From: Chara braunii
Lineage: Eukaryota > Streptophyta > Charophyceae > Charales > Characeae
NCBI GenBank assembly: GCA_003427395.1
Contig: BFEA01000524.1
Span: forward strand, 737,943 to 801,942
Length of the DNA stretch: 64,000 bases
Reading direction: 5' to 3'
Both the position numbers and the translations under genes were made by a program. Position 1 is the stretch's first letter; every line of letters starts with the position of its first letter. This document shows positions 44,338 through 55,790 of this stretch, piece by piece. The notes below the pieces were generated by a model, which was not told the origin of the DNA, made no database searches, and saw only the letters and a program-made list of their open reading frames with translations.

Positions 44338-45545
44338 GTAATATTACAGTATTATCTCGATGACAAAAGGAGGAAAGAATCATGCACAGATGAGCGTGAG
44401 GGGCAAAAGTATCGAATGCAGGCAGCGATGGATGGGAGTTAGGGAGGGAAAGTCGAGGTGTGTAGAGTAGAAGGCGGTTTCCCGCCGGGTGGGATGTAGG
44501 TCGAAACCTCCCCCCCGTCGTACGTATCATGTATCTGATCGTGCCTCTTTGGTGCTCTCCTCGTCCCTTGTTCTTGTCTCTTCTCATACCAGTTGTACCT
44601 GAGAATGACGGTATGCATAGTGGGAGAGAGTTGTACATCCATAGTACCACTCGAGGTGGTGGTAGGAGTACACGAGAGGTTGGGAGGAGTGTAATCGACT
44701 ACGGCGGGGGAGTCGTGTCGGTAGAGGAGGAGAAGCAGATATGTTGCTCTGTCGCTGGCATGGTGGCTGTATGCGGGGAGGGGGCGCGGGGAGGAGGGTG
44801 GTTGTGGGGCAAATGGATGGGTAGGAGGAGAAAGGAGGCTGTTTTGACGGGTTTGTGAGCGCACAACTAAGCTCGCTCTTTCACAGACAGATTCGGCTGT
44901 AACGATGGCCATGTAATGTGCAAGTGCTAATGGCGGGTGATTCGTCCGTCCATTTATTTTTTGTATTTTCCTCTCTCTCGCTCTCGCTCTCGCTCTCGCT
45001 CTCGCTCTCGCTCCGTGGCTCCTCGTTTTCCCAGAATGATGGTGACGCTGATCAAATTTGAACGGCCGTTGTCCGTCTGCCTGCTCGCCACTCCCTTTTT
45101 CGGCGGGCGATGCTCGGTTGCTTTTTTTAATTTTATTTTTTATTTTTTAAAAGGCTCTCGGTTGCTCAGTTTCATGTTCTAGAACTGTTTTTTCTTGTTA
45201 TTCCCGTAGGTACCACTCTGCGGGCAGCTAACTGCCGTCGATTTACGTAGGTTTTCAAGGCTCTCGTCCTGGGCAAGCTCCTTTGTAGAGGGTACGAGCT
45301 GGGGCAGTCGGCCTTTGTTTGCGGCGGGCAGGGGTCGTCGTATGCCAGGGTCGTGTAGTGTGCGCACACGAGTGATATGTATGGGGCCTTTTTTAATCTT
45401 CGGATTCATGGTCCTGGGGTACTCACCTGGCTGTGCTGCTGTCGGCAGATCCACGTGTCAGGTGCCACGTGGAGCTCTGCCTCGATGGCGCACATCAGTC
45501 GATAGGAGGGAGGTTTTGAGATCATCCCCGAGTGTACGGGACACG
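44338..45545. other. Region downstream of the CHTOP-like gene, with (CTCTCG)n
   Basis: 3' UTR and intergenic. A CTCTCG hexamer run lies at about 44972-45013. No other gene. Open frames (44439-44912 minus, 44529-44858 plus) show no domain. A TGTAATGT word at about 44911 might serve in 3'-end formation, but this is a guess. Confidence 0.4.
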
Positions 45546-45629
45546 CGAACTCCAGCTTACAGTGGCGTGGCCTGCTAGCGGCCGTGACGAACTCCAGCTT
45601 ACAGTGGCGTGGCCTGCTAGCGGCCGTGA
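45546..45629. repeat. Perfect 42-bp tandem duplication
   Basis: The unit beginning CGAACTCCAGCTTACAG (45546-45587) is repeated exactly at 45588-45629, including GTGGCGTGGCCTGCTAGCGG. Confidence 0.95.
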
Positions 45630-46555
45630 GAACAGCAGCAACGGAACGGAGGGCAAATTTTGTTTCTGGATGGAATTCTCTTCTTGGATCAATTCTATTC
45701 CTGGATCAAATCCTGGTCCTGGATCAATTGTATTCCTGGATCTGCTGGGTAGGTGGCGCGTTAAATGTCATAATTGCGTGATCAAGGTGAACCTCCGTGA
45801 ATGCTAGTTTGTTAGTGGTAAGAAAAAATGCTTACGTCGAAGGAAATGCTACCAAACTCACGTATCATCTGCTAAGAGGGAAAGGGCACCATGTTGGAGG
45901 ACCACAATGACGATGACGATGGCGATGACGAGGAGAGGTTTAGTGGAAGAAAGGGTGTTTGAGGAAAGGGGAGGAGTTTTGCGTAGGGGAGCTGGTTGCA
46001 AAGGGCGGGGGAGGAGGGGTTGAGGTTTTTCGGGATATCGAATCTTGTGAGAGCAGGACCCCGCCGATGATTTTTGTTTGGGTAAGGGGGAAAAAGAGCG
46101 TGTCTGATCTCCAATCCAAGCGTCTGACCTGAGGACGTGGGGTGACACGCGTATTTCTGTCATTCTGTTTTGTCCTGATGGGGGATAAGGAGGTGGTGAA
46201 AGCAATACGGTCGTTACGAACGCGCGTTATGAAAACTGCCTGGGTTGTTATTTCTGTACCGACTCCTCTCTCCATCCATCACGACTCGCAGTTTCCTGTA
46301 CCATCTTGTTGTTATGAATTTAATCAACAATCGAATTTATCATGTCACGTAAATCGAAGCGGCGCGCTTTATCGCGTGCTTCAGAAACCTAAACCCCAGT
46401 TAGATGAACAATTGGGTAGTTTGTTCATTTACAATCTCTCTTTTCTCTTTCGTGCTTTTTTCTTTACCCCTAGCGATATTCTTTAATCATTCTGTGTTGA
46501 CTTTTGTGTATTTTTAGGCTTCAGAGGTGGTTGGGGTTTGGCGACAATGAAGCGC
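45630..46555. other. Non-coding stretch with short GGATCAA repeats
   Basis: Words TTCCTGGATCAA recur at about 45694-45745, similar in style to the 49.6-kb minisatellite. No gene. Confidence 0.45.
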
Positions 46556-46568
46556 ACATTCACACACG

Positions 46569-46624
<56 letters not shown>
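46556..46624. repeat. (CA)n microsatellite
   Basis: About 65 bases of near-pure CA. Confidence 0.95.
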
Positions 46625-46627
<3 letters not shown>

Positions 46628-47660
46628 ACCATCTGACGAATTTTTTGGTAGGGGTGAGTGGTTGGGCTATTCCGTTCCGCCATTCTGTTATCTGTCCATT
46701 GCTCTCTTCTCTCACGAACTTTGAATCTAATAAGCTCTATGGGAAGGATAAAATTTGGGGCTTTTCCACCTGTCCGCGAAACAGTTCTCTGGGCAGTGGC
46801 GCGCAGGTTTTCTTCTGGTCTCTCCTCGTGTTGCCTGTTGTTGCTTGTGCCGGCGTTCGTTGTTGTGTAGGATTGCTGAGCGAGATTCCTACTCTCACCC
46901 AACAACGGGGGAAAGGCTTGTCTTTTGCCGGTTTCATTTCGCACTACTTAACCTCCTGTCTGCGCCGGCTTTGTTAGCTTCACATTTCTCGCTTTTCTGA
47001 TGATACTTTGTTAGCTCACATTTCTCGCTTCTCTGATGATATAGTATTATGATCCATTACCTGCGCCACAATGAAGGAATCCGTTAATTACACCCACGCG
47101 TAGTTAACGGAAAGAGGTCGTCAACGTGGCCAACCCCTATTCGTCACTTCGATTGTTCCGAAGGAGCGAATGGGTGCCTGCCTGCCTGCCTGTGCGGGGG
47201 GTTGTCACTCCGACCGACCTCGTAGTCTATAGAAGACGGCAACAGCGTGCTGTTGCTCTGTTCAGTGGAAAACAGGAGCAGCGGTTTGCCCCGTGTATCG
47301 AGTCCTTTCTTTCTAGAACGAACAACATTTTGCTGTATTTCTTCTTTTCTATGGCAGTGAGCCTGGCGGGTACTGCATGCTTACTAGAGCAACTGCCTTC
47401 CTCGACTCTGCAATCTCTCTGGCCTTTCTCGAAAGCGATTCCTCCATTAGGGGGTCGGAAAACGAGACCGCCTAGGGGGCATGTTCGCACGAGGACTCTT
47501 TCGATAGAATCTGCTTGTTATTGGGGTCATCAGGTAGATCCTAGCAAGTCCTAGTGTGAGCATGCCCTCTTTCAGAGGCTCCCTCCTTAGTATCGTCGTT
47601 AGTATCGCAAGCGTTGCGCAGGCAGTTGCGTCTCCTGAGCACTCCCGCGCGTCCTCCTGA
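46625..47660. other. Non-coding stretch
   Basis: No gene recognised. Frames up to 157 codons (46504-46977) run through the CA repeat and carry no domain. Confidence 0.4.
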
Positions 47661-47766
47661 CGCGCAGCTGGCGTTCCGATGGCGTTGACGGGTTGGGGTT
47701 GGGTGTGCACAGGTATGCCAACTGGCGTTCGGATGGCGTTGACGGGTTGGGTGTGCACAGGTATGC
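47661..47766. repeat. Tandem duplication of ~50 bp
   Basis: ACTGGCGTTCGGATGGCGTT with GACGGGTTGGG and TGTGCACAGGTATGC is present twice (about 47667-47719 and 47720-47766). The first copy has a 6-base GTTGGG expansion. Confidence 0.8.
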
Positions 47767-48180
47767 GATTAGTAGGTCATGCTCACAGGTATGCCAGAAT
47801 TAGGTCATACTCACAGGTATGCCAGTATTAGCTCATACTCACAGGTATGCCAGTATTAGGTCATACTCACAGTAGCACTCCCTTAAATGTATCTGACTGC
47901 ACTTACGGCCCAGCCTGTATGAACCGAACTGCAATCACGTGCAGAGCTTAGTAGAGAAAGTCCTCGTGTGAGTACACAAGTATGCCATTATTAGTCATAC
48001 ACAAGTATGCCATTATTAGTCATGCCATTATTAGTCATACACAAGTATATGCCATTATTAGTCATACTCACAGTAGCACTCCCTTAAAAATGTATCTGAC
48101 TACACTTGCGGCCCAGCCAATCTGACTGCAATCACGTCCAGAGCTTAGTAGAGAAAGTCCTCGTGTGAGCATGCCCTTAT
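47767..48180. repeat. 28-bp micro-repeats and a 107-bp direct repeat
   Basis: Units of about 28 bp (TAGGTCATACTCACAGGTAT with GCCAGTAT) run at 47775-47875. A 107-bp block beginning CACAGTAGCACTCCC at 47869 and ending GTCCTCGTGTGAG recurs at about 48070-48168. Between the two are further CACAAGTATGCCATTATTAG units. Confidence 0.75.
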
Positions 48181-48888
48181 TAAACGTTAATAGAAGACGA
48201 ATGAGAGAACATAAGAACGATTTATATGTAGGGCTTCGTTCCAACACTTGGCGATTTTGTAAAATGACGAATGTATCCGGCCAACTTCTCCTGCCAGATA
48301 CCCTCGCCATTTTCAGGTTTGCGAGTAGTGGAACGAGGTCCTTAAACGATGCCGTGTCTATTTCTGCGATGCTGCTAGCTACTGAACTTGTTCCGTTTCG
48401 GTGTGCTCTTCCCTCCTTTCCCTCCAACCTCCCGCTAGCCTCCACCCCCGCCCCGCCCCTCGCCCCTGCCCCCGCTCGCCGCCGCCGTAGTGGGCCAAAC
48501 TAGAACTCCATCGGACCGGCGTAGGTGGATACTTAAAACAGCAAATAGATGAAAATTGAAAAGCAATCATAACATTTGATGGCAATGACAGAGTCGATGA
48601 CGTGACTTTCGTTCAGTTATAGGGCTCAGCTAGAGGGGATGTTGTGATTGGCTGGCTGTCTTATGCAGGAATGACAAGCTGGAACACGTGTGCGTTTAGT
48701 TCGATTGCCGATGTAAATGCGTTAGGGACTGTACGTTTAGTTCGATTGCCCATGTAAATGCTTTAGGGACTGGCTGGCTGGCTGGGGATCAACTTCTTCG
48801 AGCTATTTTGATGTATAGATGGCTGGCTTTCTTTTTTTCTATACACGTGGCGGCGGCATCGGCTCGCTCGTGGTGTGACTCGATCCCT
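48181..48888. other. Non-coding stretch
   Basis: No gene. Short repeat GTTTAGTTCGATTGCC at about 48693 and 48733. Confidence 0.4.
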
Positions 48889-48890
48889 GT

Positions 48891-48929
<39 letters not shown>

Positions 48930-48953
48930 CGGGGGGGGGGGGGGGGGGGGGGT
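48889..48953. repeat. (GT)n, (GA)n and poly-G run
   Basis: A GT run, a short GA run and about 22 consecutive G residues in a row. The poly-G tract could form a quadruplex and could also be an assembly weak point. Confidence 0.9.
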
Positions 48954-49554
48954 GAGAATTACTGATTAGCTTTTGATTCTGTCGCAGTAAATTAACAACT
49001 AGCTGCTCGACTGCTTGTATAAGATGGAAAAAATGGCAAAATTTGATCATTTGACGGTCTCCATTGATCGATAACTACCCTCTACCTACAAGTAACTAAC
49101 TCGTTGACGAATGACTGACCTCTGGTTAGCTCGGTGCGGCTGTGCAAGTTGAGCGAGAGGGAAGTCGTCTCCAATGTAAGTTCGGCTAACCTACTTGATG
49201 CAGCTAGCTCTTTCTGCCTTGCCTGGTGGTAATTTTCTGTGAGCGCCAAATGATGAATGTCTCGCCATCGCCGCAGATTTTACATCCTTATTCCGCCTCT
49301 TACTGGGGAGAGGAATAGCACAACCATGCTGCATGGTCTGCTGATTAACTGCTTGCCAACCGTTAGGCCGTCGAGTTATTTGCTTTACCTTGGTTCCCTT
49401 CCCTAGATTCAGTACTGATGTTGTGATGCAGCATGCCTTTTGGCGAAGAAACGAATAAAACGGGTGAGCGGGCTATGTCGTGAGGCGTGCATTTCTGTGA
49501 TTCTGCTACTGAGTATTGGGAAGAAGGGACAGAATATAGCCACTGCTACGTAGA
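48954..49554. other. Non-coding stretch
   Basis: Nothing recognisable. Confidence 0.35.
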
Positions 49555-50925
49555 TCCGGCTCGTCCATCTCTGGATCTTGCTGGTCCATATTGGGATCCG
49601 TTGTCCACCTGGATCTTGGTGGTTCTACTTGGGATCCAGTTGGTCCATACTTTAATCCAGCTGGTCCACCTTTGGATCTTGGTGGTCCAACTTGGGTTCC
49701 AGCTGGTCCATCTCTGGATCCTGCTGGTCGATCTCTGGATCTTGGGAGTCAGCTGGTCCATATTGGGATCTTGTTGGTCTATTTTGGGATCCAGTCGGTC
49801 CATCTTGGGATCCAGCTGGTCCGTCTTTGGATCTTGCTGGTCAATCTTGGGATCCAGCTGTTCGATCTCTGTATCTTGCTGGTCCATGTTGGGATCTTGC
49901 TGGTCCATCTTGGGATCCGATGGCGCCCATCTTGGGATCCAGCCGGTCTATCTGAGTCTGGTAGGGCGAGCTCAGTATTCAGCCTGTCCTGGATCGTGAA
50001 AACGTCCCCGATGGCACGGGACAGGCTCTTTTGTCTCAGGACTGAACATGGCCATCTCTGGATACCTCTGGATCTTGGTGGTCCCACTTGGGTTCCAGCT
50101 GGTCCACCTCTGGATCCTGCTGGTCGATCTCTGGATCTTGGGACTCAGCTGGTCCATATTGGGATCTTGCTGGTCCATCTTGGGATCCAGCTGGTCCGTC
50201 TTTGGATCTTGCTGGTCCGTCTTGGGATCCAGCTGGTCGATCCCTGTATCTTGCTGGTTCATCTTGCGATCCAGCTGGTCCATGTTGGGATCTTGCTGGT
50301 CCATCTTGGGATCCAGGTGGCCCATCTTGGGATCCAGCTGGTCCATCTGAGTCTGGTAGGGCGAGCTCGGTATCCAGCCTGTTCAAACCCAAGCTGGTCC
50401 ACCTTTGGATCCTACTGGTCGATCTCTGGATCTTGGGACTCAGCTGGTCCATATTGGGATCTTGCTGGTCTATCTTGGGATCCCGCTGGTCCGTCTTTGG
50501 ATCTTGCTGGTCTATCTTGGGATCCAGCTGGTCGACCCCTGTATCTTGCTGGTTCATCTTGCGATCCAGCTGGTCCATCTTGGGATCCAGATGGTGCATC
50601 TTGGGAGATGGCCCGTCTTGGGATCCAGCTGGTCCATCTGAGTCTGGTAGGGCGAGCTCGGTATCCAGCCTGTTCTGGATCGTGAAAATGCCCCCAGTGG
50701 CACCGGACAGGCTTTTTTGTCTCAGCACTGAACATGGCCATCTCTGGATCTGCTGGTCCATGTTTGGATCCTGTCCTGCTTGGCCATCTTTGGATCCAGC
50801 TGATCCATCTCTCAATCCAGTTGGCCCAGCTTGGGATCCAGCTGGTCCTGAATCGTGAAAGCCTCCCGACGGCACTGGACAGGCGTTTTTTTCCCTCTCA
50901 GGACTGAACACGGCCATAATTGCTG
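49555..50925. repeat. 21-bp minisatellite, open on both strands, with higher-order units
   Basis: Basic unit GGATCCAGCTGGTCCATCTT plus G (21 bp), repeated dozens of times with variants (GGATCTTGCTGG...). Because 21 is a multiple of 3, frames stay open on both strands: plus 49591-50685 reads WDPAGPS- or LGIQLVH-type heptads, minus 50917-50036 reads DPKMDQL- or QQDPNMD-type heptads. A longer element with CTGAGTCTGGTAGGGCGAGC is inserted at 49952, 50346 and 50638, followed by a TGTCCTGGATCGTGAAAA-type and GACTGAACATGGCCAT-type sequence, giving higher-order units of about 290-395 bp. No start context or domain supports a gene on either strand, but the minus heptads have the look of a repetitive helical protein. 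Confidence 0.85.
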
Positions 50926-50950
50926 TGACACAGTGTGAGTGTAGATCGAC

Positions 50951-51077
50951 GAAAGCTGTGGGTGGTTATTTTTCACCAATGGGCCTAGCTCAGTTGGTAC
51001 ACCCATAAACTGTCGAAATACAGACCCGAGTTAAAATCCAGATGCAAAAGAAAGAGAAAGCTGTGGGCGGTTATTTT
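50951..51077 (+). mobile_element. tRNA-derived insertion with 22-bp flanking repeats
   Basis: GAAAGCTGTGGGTGGTTATT at 50951-50972 is repeated (one mismatch) at 51056-51077. Between them are 83 bases: a tRNA-like core GGGCCTAGCTCAGTTGGTAC (about 50981-51000; A box TAGCTCAGTTGG), a B-box-like CGAGTTAAAATCC (about 51027-51039), and an A-rich tail AAAAGAAAGA. This is what a very short SINE or retroposed tRNA with a long target-site duplication should look like. The degenerate T-arm makes a working tRNA gene unlikely. Confidence 0.65.
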
Positions 51078-51214
51078 GTGTACGCTTCCGCAGAGAAGCT
51101 GCTCAAACCACCAGTACGTTTCCCAGCCAAAGAACAAAATATGTGGCTTGCATGCGTCCGTCGAGCAAACTGGCTGAAAGTGCCGCCGAAAGAAGGCCCG
51201 CGCTGGTTTGTTTA

Positions 51215-51610
51215 TTTTTGGGGCACAGGGTGTTTCCAGCCCAGGAGAAAAGTGCATCGGAAGTACTGGTGGTTTAGTGTCACCTAGCCCATAGGGAAAA
51301 GAAAAAGAAGGTTGGGGCTTTCTTGCAAATCGTCCGATACACATTTGGATGCGGGTTAATTCCATTGGACTGGTTCGGTTATTTTTCGCGCACAGGGTGT
51401 TTCCAGCCGAGGAGAAAAGTGCCTCGGAAGTACTCGTGGTTGAGTGCCACCCTAGCCCTCAGGGAAAAAAAAAAAGAATGTTGGGGCTTTCTCGCAAATC
51501 GTCCGATACACATTTGGACGCTGGTTAATTCCACCGAGCCCTCTGGGCCCAACAAAGACTTTTGGGCCCTTTCTCGCAATCCTCCGACATACATTTGGAC
51601 ATGCTCATAC
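51215..51610. repeat. ~178-bp tandem repeat, two units and a partial third
   Basis: GCACAGGGTGTTTCCAGCC, GAGAAAAGTGC, CGGAAGTACT, then GTTGGGGCTTTCT, GCAAATCGTCCGATACACAT and GGTTAATTCCA occur at about 51220-51365 and again at 51399-51539. A partial third (TTTCTCGCAATCCTCCGACA) follows at about 51570. The CGGAAGTACT(G/C)GTGGTTTAG word belongs to the GGTGGTTTAA family. Confidence 0.8.
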
Positions 51611-51684
51611 GTTTGAACAAGATTGCAGACCTGTGAACCGCCGAAGTGCCCGATCAAACTCCACGTTTACGTCTCCCTTGGGGG

Positions 51685-51970
51685 ATGTTCACAATAGGCC
51701 TTTCTCTGATGTATCTAACTGAAGCTATGGTCAGATTCAGTTGCCCTGACTGATTTCCGCTAGCCTCTGCAGAGATGGTGATCAATTTTGCAGGCACCAC
51801 GAGGAGAGAAAATTAAGGTTCCCCTCTCAGTTCACACTAGGCCTGTCCTTGTTCTATCTCACAGCAGCTACAGCCAGATTCCGTCACTCTTAGTTGATTT
51901 CCTCATCGCCTTTGGAGATGCTGGTCAACTCTGCAGACACCACAAGGGTAGAACCTAAGGTCCCCCTCCC
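51685..51970. repeat. ~141-bp tandem duplication, diverged
   Basis: Units at about 51690-51830 and 51832-51968 share CACA(A/C)TAGGCCT, CTATGGTCAGATTC or CTACAGCCAGATTC, TGATTTCC, GAGATG(G/C)TG(A/G)TCAA, GCAG(G/A)CACCAC, AAGGTTCCCCTC. Non-coding. Confidence 0.7.
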
Positions 51971-54900
51971 TCTCAGCACCCTTCTCAACCACGTGGTTGC
52001 CCTGTGACGCAGCAAAAGAGTACGTGGGAAGGAGTAATGGGGTCACCTTTTAAAGTTTTCTTAACCTTTTATTGATTCTGCCTTGGAGCACCTGTGGGCT
52101 CCGTAATCAGTTCCTTTATAGGGTATGAGAAGCCTCCTCTAGTTGAAACCTTGATTGGAAGGCGGTAGCATGTATGAACTGCACCGTATCGCTCGCTCTC
52201 TAGAGTAACATGTTGGCAGGTATTTCCCCAGTGTTCTCGTTGACACGAGCTGCAGGTGCCCTCTCACCTTGAAATCGTTTCTGCCTGTCATTTTCATATT
52301 TGGTGAACGTCTCCATGCCATGTATGCCTACCCTTGATCCCGTGGGGTGTTCTTGATATTGAACGGGTGTTCCTTGCAGTTGACATGTCTGGTTCTCGTC
52401 GGTCACAAGTAAATTGTCCTCTGTACATGTATACAATGCGATGATGTTCCTCTATGTGAGCGGGGTTACTGAGCAACGAGTTGTTGGCGCAACAATCCTT
52501 TCGAAAGGTGTGTTTGCCCAGTGGGAAAGATTGGTGTTCTCCGTGTCTCTTCTCTTCGGTGGGAGAGAATGGCCCCATCTGGGGCCTCTGGGAAGGACTC
52601 TCGATGACCTCTGTTTGAAATGCCTGGCGGCTGCCCTGACCAATATTGCGCTGTTGTTGTAAACCTAAGGGTGATGCGGAGCAGGGAGCTGGAAATCACT
52701 GCTGGAGTCTGAAGGCTTTGGCGAGGGGGAAAGGAGATGATGGAGGGGCGGCCTCTTAGTCAGGCTGATGATTGAGAAGGCCAAGCAGCGTGCTAGACCA
52801 GTGGCCTTCACTGGGGGGCTGTTCTGTCAAGTTATGCTCTTCCATACTCGTGTGCTGGCTTGTGCATTCCCATGTGTGATCTCAAAGGGCCCAAATATGG
52901 GAACGACTTTATACCACCAGCTTGTTTCCCTGGTGCCTTGTTCCGATGCGCTGCTTGACGTGCCGCCTAAATTGCGGTTTGGGGCTACCAGAGGGAGAGA
53001 AGGCTGGTGGCGCCTGGCAAGATCGTGCCTGCTGTGGTTTGTTTTCTTTAGAGCCACGCAGTGGAGCGCATTGGGAAAATGTGGCTTGGGTGAATAACCA
53101 TGGTCGGATTTGTTAAGAGACTATAGAAGTGGTGACGATGGAAGTGGCATTTGTCATGTTGCGTTAGTGTGGGCGTCCGGGGACGAGCTGCAGTGTGTGT
53201 TGGCACTGACTGGGCACTCTGCCACGCTTACTATGGAAGTAACGATCGTCATCTCGCAATGGTGTGGTTATTCAACGAGTAACGGCTTGGACTCGGCAGA
53301 AGGATGGTTTTGGTGGCAGTGTCGTGTTTGTGTCGTCGAAGCATTGGTGTGGCTGTTGTAGATGAGCTACAGTGTCATGTTTGCATGGACTGGGCACTCT
53401 GTGGGGTGGTTGAGGTGGGAATGGCTGCGCATGCATGTGGACTGTCATCTCTATGCTGAATTGCTCTGCACAGTTTCCAGCCACTCTTGCTCTACTTCGG
53501 AGAATGAACTGGAAGTATCCTTCCCCTTCTTTTCAGCCGGAGCATCAGGGAACAGAGGGTGGTCGGTATATCAATTGGATTAGGTGTGGGTCTCAGCAGC
53601 AGCAAGAGATGTCGTGCCAAGGAGTTTAGGCATGATGTGATGAAGGTAATGTTCTGCCCTGTCTTAATTACGGTGTTAGATATTTGTGACTCTTCTTGAG
53701 AAGCCCAGGCCCACAATTTATCTGCAAGCGCTCTTCCTGAGTCTAGTGTATGTCATCCTCCTCGTTGTACATACTGTTCTACAAATGCAGCAATTAGTGG
53801 TGATGGATTACATCTCACTCAGCTTATCTCTATTTCCTCGACAAGGATTCCTTGGGCACATCTGATGTGGTCGAGCTGGCGGGCGACAAGGCAATGCAGA
53901 GGTGCGGGATTCTTCTTCGATGATGTGTTTGGCTTGCTGCTGGTTGGCAAAAGGAACTTCTGTTGTGATCATCATTGAGTCCTTAGACAGACAAAGGCGA
54001 CCTTTCCCCGCTGATTATCTGTCTAAACCTGCACGCCCTGAAAGAGTCTGAAGCAATTTGTGGTTCTGAGAATATGTCAGTGCCGTTGGTCCTTTCTCTT
54101 GTGTTTGCCTCCGTCACGAGCGGGTGAAGACTCCTAATCTGCGGGATAGGTTATGGGTTCGTTTTGCTCGAATTTGGAGTCGGCCAGAGGGGGCAAAGTG
54201 GTTGGTTTGCTTGAGACAGGATGCTCGTTGCCGAGCTGGGGTGCATAGAGAAGACCCTTCTAGGGAAGTGTCTGCAGTTGTGTCAGCTAGGACATTCCTT
54301 TCGTTTGCCATCCAACGTTACCGCGGTGGCGTTTTCCTGATGCTGGCGTACGTACGCACGGGGAGCCCTAATGTAAATTGAGCTCAGCGTTTTCCTGATG
54401 CTGGTGTTTCTGCTCTTTGTGAACTCCACTCAAGCATCCCTGCCGTTCTCTGTCCATACCTGTGGAAAGATCGTCGACTCTTCCCTGATGATGCCAGAGT
54501 TTTGCAAAAGCGTTTTCCTGTTGCTGGCCTTTCTGCTCTTTGGACAAGCACTGCAAGGATCCTCGAAAACTCCGCTCAAAGCTACCTCTCTGTTGTTTCC
54601 AGCACCAGTGATCGTCCCAGCCCTTGAGAAAATGCCTGCCGGTTAACATGGGGCTGCGGAAAGGGCCTGGAGTGGCCATCGGAAAAGGCTGTCAGCACCT
54701 GGCAGATCGTGGGCTGCAGCGGCTCGGATTTCCTAGGGTTTTGGGCAAAAATCCACATTGGGCAAATTGCAAACTGCTTACTCGTAAAACAGAACGAAGC
54801 AAAAAAGCAGCCCTGCACAAGTGGAGTGTTCTGTGCTCCTGTTTTTTTGCTCTTCTGCAAGATTTGCCAAACCGTTACGAGTTCCAGCAGCCCCCAGAAA

Positions 54901-55160
54901 TCGCAGGCGTATCCAATCCAAGCAGGTCAGGAGTACCTTGTTTTAACCACCACTCCCCCCGCCTTCCAAAACTAGGGCGGACCGGTAGGCCAACTTCTGG
55001 AATTGGCACCTGACCTACCATTAGCAGGGACTGCTACAACCTGTGAGGGGTCTGAAACCTGCCAGTCCCCTACCTGCCCGTAGATTCAAAACTGCCTCAA
55101 TAGTTGAAGTGAGGTCCGTAGATTGGTAATTTGTAAAAAGAAAAAGAAACCTGCCGTTTT
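51971..55160. other. Long stretch without a recognised gene
   Basis: Short frames on both strands but no domain I know. Local repeats: GCGTTTTCCTGATGCTGG at 54329 and 54387 with a variant at 54510, and GACTGGGCACTCTG at about 53207 and 53389 (each preceded by a GAGCT(G/A)CAGTGT word). A GGTGGTTTAA-family word (GTTTTAACCACCACTCCCCC) lies at about 54938-54957. Confidence 0.4.
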
Positions 55161-55164
55161 GTGT

Positions 55165-55441
55165 TTTAGGCTATAGGCTACCAGCCGAGCCGCCCGGGTC
55201 CCGGGTGGCCAGCCCGTGCAAGGACCAGCGAAGGTCCAAGCAAAAAACAAATAAAAAATAAAAAATAAAAAACATCCGGAAAAAAACTATGTTATGCAGA
55301 AAAATAAATCGAACAACTTTTGCCTCAGGGCCACATCGAAATTCTTCACCGAATTAAACAAAAATAATAATAATAAATATTGTTTTCATTATTTTTTTTG
55401 CCCGGCCAGGCAAGTGATCCCGGGGCACTTTGGTAGCCTAG
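55165..55441. mobile_element. MITE-like element C, shorter relative of elements A/B
   Basis: Bounded by TAGGCTATAGGCTACCAGCC on the left and GGTAGCCTAGGTTTTAGG on the right, so the ends pair as AGGCTACC with GGTAGCCT. The interior TATGTTATGCAGAAAAATAA, then TGCCTCAGGGCCACAT, matches the interior of element B (TATGTTATGGAGAAAAATAA, then TGCCTCAGCATTACAT). The ends are different and GC-rich (CCCGGGTCCCGGGTGG). It is about one third the length of A and B. Confidence 0.65.
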
Positions 55442-55444
55442 GTT

Positions 55445-55446
55445 TT

Positions 55447-55481
<35 letters not shown>
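55445..55481. repeat. Poly-T run
   Basis: About 32 consecutive T residues between MITE C and the next repeat block. Confidence 0.95.
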
Positions 55482-55489
55482 CTGAAACA

Positions 55490-55790
55490 TCCTGCAATCC
55501 TCGCATGTGCAGAAGTGGGCCGTGGCTCCACTCACCACCACATGTGCAAAATGAAAACGAATATTCTGGAAGATGCACAGCCAGTTGTTGTTTCAGGCTT
55601 TGTGCTGCTTCCAGCAAGGGCTGGCGCGTTTCACTGCTGGGGTGTGGTTTAGAAGAGGCCCTGGCTCCACTGCTCACGAAATGTGCAAAATGAGAATGCA
55701 TCTTCCCTCTAACACGGAAAGATGCACAACCAGTCGTTTTGTTTTTCATTTTTTGGGTTTTTTCACTTTTAGTCTCAAGGTTTGCCAAGT
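55490..55790. repeat. ~140-bp repeat with TGTGCAAAATGAGAATG word, left half
   Basis: Two units: AGAAGTGGGCCGTGGCTCCA ... CATGTGCAAAATGAAAACGA ... GGAAGATGCACAGCC (about 55509-55579), and GGCCCTGGCTCCACTGCTCA ... AATGTGCAAAATGAGAATGC ... CGGAAAGATGCACAACC (about 55659-55733), joined by GTGCTGCTTCCAGCAAGGGC. The array is interrupted by the SINE at 55802 and resumes at 56200. Confidence 0.8.

Noticed and set aside
46504-46977. 157-codon plus frame and 153-codon minus frame over the CA repeat
   Set aside because: Both run through (CA)n and show no domain; likely chance openings.
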